Part shown: piece by piece, positions 46,736 to 53,649 of the stretch
Layout: each line of letters starts with the position of its first letter
Numbering within the stretch: the stretch's first letter is position 1
Virus record (IMG/VR): IMGVR_UViG_3300038678_000209
Span: 1-53,649 of that record
Length of the DNA: 53,649 bases
DNA from: a virus
Reading direction: 5' to 3' (one strand)
Program-made: the position numbers and the translations under genes
The notes under the pieces: model-generated
Seen by the model: the letters and a program-made list of their open reading frames with translations, nothing else
Told to the model about the DNA's origin: nothing
The model's database searches: none

Positions 46736-49096
46736 CTACTGCGGAAACGGACTCGGCTGCGCTTGTGGACGCTGCGGCTGCTGCGGTTGTTGTGGCTGCT
46801 GTGGACCACCGCCCCCAACTTGCGCCGGACTTAGTTGCGCTGCACCGCCGGGTTGCGCCTGTACAGGCGATTGCGCTGGTTGTACCGGTTGCTGCTCCGG
46901 AACGTTAGCAGGCCCAACCTTGGGCGGCTGCGGTGCCGCCTGCACTGCTTGAGAACGCGCCCGCGACTCCAGCACGCGATCCGTAAAGCTCTGAATCGGC
47001 TGCTTCCGTTCCTTGCGCGCCGGCAGAGCAGTTGTAGTCCCGATAGGCGACTCGTACAATTGTGACCGTTCGTTGAACTCCGGTATTGCAGTAAACGGAT
47101 TCGTAATCCCATGTTTGGCCGCGTCTTGGTGGTGCGCGCGTACCGTATTGAACTCGGAGTCTCGTTCCGGATCGGTATGCAATGGATCGTCGCCGCTCCC
47201 TGCGTTGTAGTATTCGCGCAGCCCTCGTCGCGATCCTGGCCGGTTGTGCAACTCTGCGATGCTCTGCAATACCCCCCGTGGAGCCCGAAACAACTTGTTC
47301 TCCCGTGTGCGCACCGCTTGTGCTGTTTCCGCCGAGATTTTGCCTTCGTCCACCAACCCCTCAAGTTCATGCGGCTCCAACACACTCAACACCGCAGTCG
47401 CGTGCCCATCTTTAAGCACTGCCATAGCGTGGTTGTTTTCTTGCCATGTCCGCATGATCGTGTTATTCTTGATCGGAAGCAGCATCCGCTCTCGGTGCCA
47501 CCTGTTCCACTTGCTAATTACCTGGCTCACCGCTGCCTCGGCCAGCTCAGGCGGAATCGCCATTTGCTCTTCCGCAGTCGGCGCAGTATCCAGTACAGTA
47601 AGTGGCTGACGCTGGGACACGCGGTGCCTAGCTCGGGTTATGTCCGTTGCAGTCTCCGGGTCAACTCCCGATTCGATCAACTGCGCACGTCTAAGTGACC
47701 CCAACCACGCTCCTACATTCCCGCGAAACGTCGGGTCCGTCGTTGCGCCGGTCAGGATTTCCTGCATCTGCGTTGCGAGCGCAGACATCGGAATCGTATC
47801 GTACATATCCTCAGCCATGCGTACTTGGAAGTCCGCATCCGACTCGCCGTCCTTACGGATACCCGGAGCCCAACGGTTCGGGTCATCGTCAGAAAGTCCC
47901 AAGCGAAGCGCACGATCGGTAGCTTCTGAAGAAGCACGAGTGCCCTCCAACACAGTCGAATAAATCTGCCGTACAACCTGTTCAGGCGTCGCGCCTGTCT
48001 GCTCCCACTTTCTTGGATTTGGCACCAGCGCATTTGCAACTGCATCCGGCAGCGCCGTCGCAACTGCGTCTCCGTATTCCTTGTACATCCGCTCAAGTGG
48101 CTCGCCCATTTCCTCCGCTTCCAGTACATCTGCCGCCACACGCAAATGGTACTGCCGCCGCGCCTCTTCCGACTGCATCACAGCCAGTACGAGGTCGTCC
48201 TGCTTTGCCTTTGTGATCGCCTTGAAAGACACCGGATTGACCATGACGAACTTCGGGTCGTCCATACTCATAGCCCACACGCCACCCTTGGGGTACCCAT
48301 TGTACAGTTCCCACTCGCGGGCCTCCTCCGGCGTCAGCATAGGCAAGTCCAGCTTCAGCGCTTCCAGCATCGCTGCCGGAATTGGCATCATAGGCTGCTC
48401 AAACGCTCCAGCTGGCCCCGTAGTCGTTGCCTCCCCGCGTATAAGCGCTTGGTTCGCCTGCGCCACCATCGCGTGTAGCTTGTCTGCGTAGGGGCTGTCA
48501 AGCATGTCTTCCCGTACCACCTGCGCCATGCGAGCCAAGTCAAGCATTTGCTGCCGAGTTTCCAGTCCCTTTGGCCCAAGCCGATCCCACGCATTCGCGG
48601 CGTCCATATCGTAGACCCAGTCAACAGCAGACCCTACCGACTCGGCAATCGTCGCGGCCCCCCGCTCCTGCTCGTCCAACAACCGCCCTTTTTTCGCTTC
48701 ATTCTCCTGAATGATACTTGCCAGTTCCGCCCCTTCACGCTGTACCTTGCTCGTAAGCTCACGCTGGTAGTCTATCGTCTCCAACTGGAACCTACGTCCT
48801 TCCTCAGTCAGAGCCTCTTGACGTTCCTCCTGCCGTCGAGTTTCCACTCGCTGCTCGGCCTGATTTACTGCGCGCTGTGCCGCGTCCGCCACCTGTGACA
48901 CCGCCGCTTGCGTCTGCTCAGCCTGCTGCGCCTGTGCTTGCGTAGCCCCGCGCACAAACTGGTTCATGGATTTGCCCATCGCGTCTATAAACGCCTGCAC
49001 GGACTGTACCAAGTTTGCACCACCAGCGCCGCTACCGCCACGGGACAGTGCCGCCTGCACCAGTTGTTGTCTATCGAATCGCGGTTGCGGTGGCAT
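46736..49096 (-). CDS. Large coiled-coil virion protein
   Basis: A 786-residue protein; the ATG at 49096 follows GGAGGG and lies one base after the previous stop. Residues 30-130 are Q/A/E-rich coiled coil (QAQAQQAEQTQAAVSQVADA). The middle is helical, and the last ~80 residues are proline/glutamine-rich repeats (PQQPQQPQQPQRPQAQP). This resembles an internal virion protein with a flexible tail. A role in DNA ejection is inferred from size, position and composition. Confidence 0.6.
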   Translation of the reverse strand: MPPQPRFDRQQLVQAALSRGGSGAGGANLVQSVQAFIDAMGKSMNQFVRGATQAQAQQAEQTQAAVSQVADAAQRAVNQAEQRVETRRQEERQEALTEEGRRFQLETIDYQRELTSKVQREGAELASIIQENEAKKGRLLDEQERGAATIAESVGSAVDWVYDMDAANAWDRLGPKGLETRQQMLDLARMAQVVREDMLDSPYADKLHAMVAQANQALIRGEATTTGPAGAFEQPMMPIPAAMLEALKLDLPMLTPEEAREWELYNGYPKGGVWAMSMDDPKFVMVNPVSFKAITKAKQDDLVLAVMQSEEARRQYHLRVAADVLEAEEMGEPLERMYKEYGDAVATALPDAVANALVPNPRKWEQTGATPEQVVRQIYSTVLEGTRASSEATDRALRLGLSDDDPNRWAPGIRKDGESDADFQVRMAEDMYDTIPMSALATQMQEILTGATTDPTFRGNVGAWLGSLRRAQLIESGVDPETATDITRARHRVSQRQPLTVLDTAPTAEEQMAIPPELAEAAVSQVISKWNRWHRERMLLPIKNNTIMRTWQENNHAMAVLKDGHATAVLSVLEPHELEGLVDEGKISAETAQAVRTRENKLFRAPRGVLQSIAELHNRPGSRRGLREYYNAGSGDDPLHTDPERDSEFNTVRAHHQDAAKHGITNPFTAIPEFNERSQLYESPIGTTTALPARKERKQPIQSFTDRVLESRARSQAVQAAPQPPKVGPANVPEQQPVQPAQSPVQAQPGGAAQLSPAQVGGGGPQQPQQPQQPQRPQAQPSPFPQ

Positions 49097-49097
49097 C

Positions 49098-50564
49098 TTA
49101 CTCAAACCCTCCCCCAAGAAGCATACTGCCAAAGCCTAGTATGGCACCCGCAGGACCGGGAATCATTTGCATAAACAACTGAGACATCGTAGCCGCCTTC
49201 GCCCACTCTTCCCCCGCAGCCAACGCGTCTAGCATGTTATTGTAGCCGCCCGCCTGGAGCTTCGTCGCAAAGTCGGTCCCCAAGATGTTCTGCCCAATCG
49301 CAAAGTGATTCGTCATAAAGTCGTAGGGCAACTGGCTTACGTAGTTTTCCGAATCCAACAGCGCCAAGCTCGTACCGTCCTTAGCATCGCGATAATTCGC
49401 CGTCAGGTTGTCATAGTTGAACCGAATCGAATCCGCGTTGTTCCGTGCATTGATCCGCAGCTCATCAAATCCAGCCGAAATATCCGCGGCCTTCGTGTAC
49501 GCACCCGCGACCGCTTGTATCTCCGCACCGCCCAATACCGCAAGCGACTGGTTCCTTGCAGTAGACGCGGCAGCAACAGACTGCATTGTACTTACCATCG
49601 CACCCGTTTGCAATGCTGTAAAGTCTTTGATGTTCGCGCCGATGGTAGTCGCGATCTGCATCGACCCGGTTACACGCAGTTGTGCAATCAGCGCCGACTT
49701 GCGGCCCGGCGGAATGTTCGGGTCTGCATTGATTTTCGCTTCTGCATTGCGCATGGCTTGCTGCTGCGCGCTCACCGCAGCCTGCGCCGCCGCATTCTTT
49801 CCCTCCAGCGCTATGCCAACCGCTTCGCGCCCCAACCCCTCGATACGGTCAATGTCAACGTCAGTTGTCTCTTTGTACTTGTCCGCAATCCCACTTAGCG
49901 CATCCTGCACCTGCCCCGGCAACTGGGACGCATCCTGCTTGGCTTGGTCGGCAATATCGTCTGCCGCCTGTACCGTCGCATCCAGCCGCTCCCGCCCCTC
50001 AGCCAGTTGCGTCTCCGTATCTGCCTCACGCCCTGAAATGGCAGTTTCAGCTTTTTGCAGCGACTCCTCCGCAGCCGCCGTCTCGGTTTCAGCCAGGCCC
50101 TCCAGCGACTTCAAAGACTTCGCTCCAAACTCTCCAATTGCGGGCGCCTCAATTTGCCCAGTCTCAGGGTCCACGCTTCCCGTGAACCCGCTCACGTCTT
50201 GCGCAGGATACGTATGCAACCGCCCACTTTCATCCCGGTACACCTCCTCTCCCCCGCCGCTGCTAACGAGTGTCAAACCCGCTCGATCTCGCCCGGTACC
50301 CCCAGGCTTCCCCTGGTCGGCGCCCGTATCCGACCCAGTAGCTCCCTCCCTTAGCTTCGCCCCAGCACGAGCCTTGCCAATGGTGGGGACCGGTTGTGTC
50401 CCCGCGATTGTGCTGGTACCCGTACCCGTACCCGCACCCGCACCCGACTGCTCGCCAGCCCGCGCCTTGCGCCGCTTGGCGGTCCTGCTCACAGCGCTCC
50501 CGAGGCGCCTCAGAGACGTGGTCCGCGTTTGAGTCTCGTTTGGTGATGTAGGTGCCGTTGCCAT
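49098..50564 (-). CDS. Virion protein with long coiled coil
   Basis: A 488-residue protein. The first ~125 residues are low-complexity (G, T, A, R, P). Residues 160-230 form a long coiled coil (LAETETAAAEESLQKAETA, TQLAEGRERLDATVQAADD). The rest is helical, ending in a hydrophobic glycine-rich tail (QLFMQMIPGPAGAILGFGS). The ATG at 50564 lies 18 bases from a TATAAT box. One copy of the 20-bp repeat encodes QPVPTIGKA. It is the first of the ejection-type operon. Confidence 0.6.
   Translation of the reverse strand: MATAPTSPNETQTRTTSLRRLGSAVSRTAKRRKARAGEQSGAGAGTGTGTSTIAGTQPVPTIGKARAGAKLREGATGSDTGADQGKPGGTGRDRAGLTLVSSGGGEEVYRDESGRLHTYPAQDVSGFTGSVDPETGQIEAPAIGEFGAKSLKSLEGLAETETAAAEESLQKAETAISGREADTETQLAEGRERLDATVQAADDIADQAKQDASQLPGQVQDALSGIADKYKETTDVDIDRIEGLGREAVGIALEGKNAAAQAAVSAQQQAMRNAEAKINADPNIPPGRKSALIAQLRVTGSMQIATTIGANIKDFTALQTGAMVSTMQSVAAASTARNQSLAVLGGAEIQAVAGAYTKAADISAGFDELRINARNNADSIRFNYDNLTANYRDAKDGTSLALLDSENYVSQLPYDFMTNHFAIGQNILGTDFATKLQAGGYNNMLDALAAGEEWAKAATMSQLFMQMIPGPAGAILGFGSMLLGGGFE
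50377..50396 (+). repeat. Dispersed 20-bp repeat, copy 8
   Basis: Matches the consensus on the plus strand except one base (A for T at position 4). It lies inside the leftward coiled-coil gene in the same frame as copies 2 and 3 (QPVPT). It faces copy 1 across the tail hub gene and the 152-residue gene. Confidence 0.85.
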
Positions 50565-50581
50565 GCTACTCTGTCCCACTG

Positions 50582-50610
50582 ATTATAGGCCGGTAGACCC
50601 GCGTTTTCAA
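50582..50610 (-). promoter_or_regulatory. Sigma70-type promoter for ejection operon
   Basis: Leftward TTGAAA at 50610-50605, a 17-base spacer and TATAAT at 50587-50582. It lies in the 48-base gap between the tail hub and coiled-coil genes, giving the ejection-type genes their own transcript start. Confidence 0.75.
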
Positions 50611-50612
50611 CC

Positions 50613-53141
50613 CTACCCGGGCCGCGTGGATGCTTCAGATGCGGACAATTGGCCCCGCACCAACAGCGCGTCAATCTCGAAATCCATGTTGGACCCGTAT
50701 GCCTCCAGGAATGGGTACAGCTTGGTGCCACCGCGATTCGCGCGCACGTTCACTTGGTCGGGCACGCGGTTTACACGCACCGCACTGGTTGTGAGCACTG
50801 TATCCCGCGTTCGCAGCCCCATGTCAACAAATGCGTTGGGATCGGACGCGGTGGTCTCGCCGCTCAGTTCCTCGATACTTGCGCTCATAGAATGTCCCAC
50901 CTTCCGCGGAAATGGATCATCAGACCCCATTCCAGACAACCTGGCAAACCGCGCACGGAATACCACGGGCGCGATCGAGTAGCGGTCGTCCACGGACAGC
51001 GCGCCGGGCAAGCCGCTTACAGTCAACTCGGTGTCGGACACGCGGGCTGTAATCTCCACCTCCGAGGCAGCGTGATCGCCGGACAGAATATACGCGCTGT
51101 GGCCTACAACGTTTTGCGGAAACGTAGCGCCGCTGTCGATGATCGCTGTGGCTGAGGCTGACGTAACCTGCCCGTTTACAGTGTCGGACGCACCGGCGCC
51201 AACCATAGTGATTTTGCCGGACTCGCGGAAAGCGTCAATTACGCTGACCGAGCCGTTGGATGCAACCAAGTAACTGCGCTGTCCCGCGCCGTTGGATAGA
51301 ACATCCTGGCCGTCAGTTACGAAAGCCCACGGGCAATTCACCACACGTGTGACGGCTCCAGTGGCCTCCCACAAGATGACCATTTCCTTCTTGTTCGTGT
51401 TCAGAAGAATGAGTGCGCCGGCAAACGAATCATACCCAAGTTTCACCTCGGAAATTGTTTTGCCCCACTGGCGGTCGTCAGTGATGAGCCGGTTAACGAG
51501 TTTGACGTTGCGCACCTCGTTGGTCAAGCCATCAATTTCCTTTACGCCGGTGGCCGTCAATACATAGAGCGTGTCCCCGGCCGCCACTGCGCCGTCTTGG
51601 CTCAGGGCCGAGATTTTGTTGACAATGCGGGTTACCGTAACGCCAGTGCCTGCTCGCGCTATACGGTACACAGACTTGTTCGTGAGAGCAAAGGCAACTG
51701 ACGACCCCGCGTACAGATTAAGTACGTGTTCAGAAGGATCGTTTAGCGGCTCGTAGTTGAGCACAGGAAAGTTTTCCGGCTCATCAAGATTAATAGCACT
51801 CCAGACAATGCTCTCAGGCAAGCGGTCCTGCTTGGTCCACGATTCATCCAAACCGGCATCGTCCGGCGACGCCTGATCTGTAACCCCAATGAGCATGTTA
51901 TCAAAGCCGAGCACGCGCTTCATGCGCGGTGCAGCCCCGAAGTCGTGATGTTCCGGGCTGTACTCCTCGCTGGTGAACAGCCCCTCATCTGCAATGTGCT
52001 CGATGTCACGCACGAAATCGGTAGTTTTGCCATCCACGTCTGCCACAGTAAGCTGCCAAGACGCAGACCCCACTCCACTTGGCTGTGTAAACAGTGGTTC
52101 GTATGGTCGGTACTCGTAGAGCCGCTGAACCGGTCGGTATTTACCCGCAGTCACCCCGGTCTCGTTGCGGGGTGTTCTCCAAAGACGGAATCCATCTACA
52201 TGTCCAACCCCCCAATGCAACGGCGCTGTATCGGTATCGCTGATTTGGCGCCGCAACTGGTGATAACCAGGCGTAGGATTGTCTTGCGGAAGCCATAGTT
52301 TGTTGAACACGTAGCGTGCGCTCTCAGTTGCTCCCGCCCCAACAGAGTGTGTCTTGAGCCGCAAGAAGGACCGCAAGTTGTGTTTTTGTGATACAAGTTC
52401 GGCGCCGAATGTATACTGTCCCTCTGCCAGTGTGCGGCCGGAGGTGGTTACTTCCACGTTAAAAATGTTGGTGGGAGTGCCAATGCGGTCTGTGTTTACC
52501 GAGGTAACCAAACAGCGCTCCGGCAGGATTCCCGCAATGCGGCCTTGCCACCCACCAGCGTACCGGTCCCAATCGTTGACCTTGAAATCCCAAAAGTACG
52601 CTTTGTTGTAAGGTGGTGCCCTGAGATTTACAATGCTCACGGTACTAGTAGAGGCTCCCGAATTAACGAAGTACAAGTACCGCCCCAAGTAACCGATGTC
52701 GTACCGATCAAATGACGTGGGCTTCCAGTCAGTCCACAAATTGAAGTCTTCAAGTTGCACAACGTCGGCACTACCGTCTTCTGAATCGCGGTACGCAAAG
52801 TAGAGGGCTTTTCCGTCCGCAGTTTGGTTGTCCGCCAAGATGACCAGACCAGAAAGTGTGTAGGGTGATACACCCTTTTGCACACTTGCGTACCTGACCA
52901 GTTGGATGTTGTCAATTTGCTCAATTGTAGTTACGCCGGTCTCCGGCGCGGGGATGCCGTGAATGGACTCGCCGCCAAAGCCGGGAAACACGCGCAATCC
53001 ACCCTCGTTCCGACCATCAACTCCAGTGGCTTCCACCAGCATCCGCGGATCAACAGCGTTGGGGGACATGCGCAAGTCCATGCCGGGAAACCACGGCCGG
53101 TAGAACCACTTTCCATGGTTGTCGTGTTTCCGTTCAGGCAT
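50613..53141 (-). CDS. Tail hub/nozzle candidate (beta-propeller-like)
   Basis: An 842-residue protein made almost wholly of beta strands. Repeating segments such as LYFAYRDSEDGSADVV, IGYLGRYLYFVNSG, MLIGVTDQA, LYAGSSVAFALTNKSVYRI and LYVLTATGVKEI are propeller-like blades with a turn every ~45 residues. IVWSAINLDEPENFP resembles a motif in podovirus tail tubular or nozzle proteins. It probably forms the distal tail tube opening and carries spikes. The start overlaps the preceding stop (TAATG). Confidence 0.65.
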   Translation of the reverse strand: MPERKHDNHGKWFYRPWFPGMDLRMSPNAVDPRMLVEATGVDGRNEGGLRVFPGFGGESIHGIPAPETGVTTIEQIDNIQLVRYASVQKGVSPYTLSGLVILADNQTADGKALYFAYRDSEDGSADVVQLEDFNLWTDWKPTSFDRYDIGYLGRYLYFVNSGASTSTVSIVNLRAPPYNKAYFWDFKVNDWDRYAGGWQGRIAGILPERCLVTSVNTDRIGTPTNIFNVEVTTSGRTLAEGQYTFGAELVSQKHNLRSFLRLKTHSVGAGATESARYVFNKLWLPQDNPTPGYHQLRRQISDTDTAPLHWGVGHVDGFRLWRTPRNETGVTAGKYRPVQRLYEYRPYEPLFTQPSGVGSASWQLTVADVDGKTTDFVRDIEHIADEGLFTSEEYSPEHHDFGAAPRMKRVLGFDNMLIGVTDQASPDDAGLDESWTKQDRLPESIVWSAINLDEPENFPVLNYEPLNDPSEHVLNLYAGSSVAFALTNKSVYRIARAGTGVTVTRIVNKISALSQDGAVAAGDTLYVLTATGVKEIDGLTNEVRNVKLVNRLITDDRQWGKTISEVKLGYDSFAGALILLNTNKKEMVILWEATGAVTRVVNCPWAFVTDGQDVLSNGAGQRSYLVASNGSVSVIDAFRESGKITMVGAGASDTVNGQVTSASATAIIDSGATFPQNVVGHSAYILSGDHAASEVEITARVSDTELTVSGLPGALSVDDRYSIAPVVFRARFARLSGMGSDDPFPRKVGHSMSASIEELSGETTASDPNAFVDMGLRTRDTVLTTSAVRVNRVPDQVNVRANRGGTKLYPFLEAYGSNMDFEIDALLVRGQLSASEASTRPG

Positions 53142-53599
53142 TATTTCCGCACCACTACAAATTCGCGGGACATATCCCCCAGCAGCGCATTGAGTACCTG
53201 CGCAACATTCGCCACTGTAGGACTGGCCACATCCAGCTCTCTTGATACAGTACTGTCGTCGGACGCGTATAGCCGCCGTATGGGAGACGGCCCCTCTGCG
53301 GCAAACTCATCGCGCCCACCCCGCCTGCGATCCTGCGCCAGCTCATTCACTGGTACCATATCCGGCATTTGGCGGGTTGGCTTGTCTTGTTCCCACTCTG
53401 ACTGCACAGACTCGTGCTGAAACGTCTCCTCTCCAACGATCAACGTAGGCGCCGCCGAGCGGCGCATGTCTGGCTCAAATGGCGATGCCAGTTCACTTGG
53501 GCTGAACAACCGAACGCGCGTTTCCCGCCCGATAGCCGACGTGCGCAGGTTCCCACGACCTTTTCTCACCGCCAGTGGCTCGATGTTGCGGTAACGCAT
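53141..53599 (-). CDS. Hypothetical protein before tail hub
   Basis: A 152-residue protein. A basic N-terminus (PLAVRKGRGNLRTSAIG) is followed by a charged middle and a helical end (PTVANVAQVLNALLGDMSRE). The 20-bp repeat lies five bases upstream of the ATG. It lies between the large fibre/adaptor gene and the tail hub, so a small tail or adaptor partner is likely. Confidence 0.65.
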   Translation of the reverse strand: MRYRNIEPLAVRKGRGNLRTSAIGRETRVRLFSPSELASPFEPDMRRSAAPTLIVGEETFQHESVQSEWEQDKPTRQMPDMVPVNELAQDRRRGGRDEFAAEGPSPIRRLYASDDSTVSRELDVASPTVANVAQVLNALLGDMSREFVVVRK

Positions 53600-53649
53600 G
53601 AATCAACCGGTCCCCACCAATGGCCGCTGTTATGGCAGTATCGGCCACA
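53523..53649. repeat. Right copy of 127-bp terminal repeat
   Basis: Identical to bases 1-127. It includes a second sighting of copy 1 of the 20-bp repeat at 53604-53623. On the circular map it should be counted once. Confidence 0.95.

Noticed and set aside
1-53649. Lysogeny module (integrase, attachment site, CI-like repressor)
   Set aside because: No integrase, excisionase or helix-turn-helix repressor could be recognised, and no tRNA-derived attachment site is evident.
1-53649. CRISPR array
   Set aside because: The dispersed 20-bp repeats are kilobases apart without regular spacers.

Overview
The window is a complete genome of a tailed double-stranded DNA bacteriophage. The first 127 bases recur exactly as the last 127, so the contig closes on itself and the unique circular map is 53,522 bp. 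The gene set (portal, large terminase, scaffold, major capsid, a beta-propeller-like tail component, very large internal/ejection-type proteins, and no tape-measure, tube or sheath gene) suggests a podovirus-like member of Caudoviricetes. There is no phage RNA polymerase, integrase or recognisable repressor. The many sigma70-type promoters (TTGACC-N17-TATAAT) mean host RNA polymerase drives transcription. An inner-membrane coiled-coil protein and a small lipoprotein hint at a Gram-negative host, but the host cannot be named from the sequence.

Layout. Leftward (minus-strand) genes run from 20884 down to 108 and, through the circle junction, from 53599 down to 41709. In order of transcription they are: a small acidic gene; a DNA methyltransferase with two tiny membrane proteins; a zinc-finger protein; a lipoprotein; several small genes and an AT-hook protein; large terminase; portal; an SPFH/band-7 protein; scaffold; an HNH endonuclease; major capsid; two related parallel beta-helix proteins; a 1064-residue fibre-like protein whose C-terminus resembles a head-tail adaptor; the tail hub/nozzle candidate; and five virion/ejection-type proteins. 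Rightward genes run from 21410 to 25387 (small, mostly unknown, often zinc-binding or membrane proteins) and from 26650 to 41722 (replication, recombination and nucleotide metabolism). Between them lies a two-gene leftward cassette (25500-26357) with its own promoter and a strong terminator.

The replication block is coherent: a family A DNA polymerase fused to a uracil-DNA-glycosylase-like domain, a DHH phosphoesterase, a metallophosphoesterase, an ERCC4-type nuclease, an iron-sulfur Cas4/RecB-like nuclease, a RecA-like (Sak4-type) ATPase, a probable ssDNA-binding protein and a P-loop helicase-like ATPase. Three nucleotide-metabolism genes (DUF5664-like, DUF4406-like and an HD phosphohydrolase) accompany them. 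Most genes overlap by ATGA, GTGA or TAATG, so translation is tightly coupled.

The most unusual feature is a 20-bp sequence, CCATTGGTGGGGACCGGTTG, present at eight places around the circle. The copies fall into four pairs that bracket blocks of 1 to 3.3 kb, three of them in inverted orientation. Four copies lie inside genes, and the three in leftward genes are read in the same frame. Its role is unknown.
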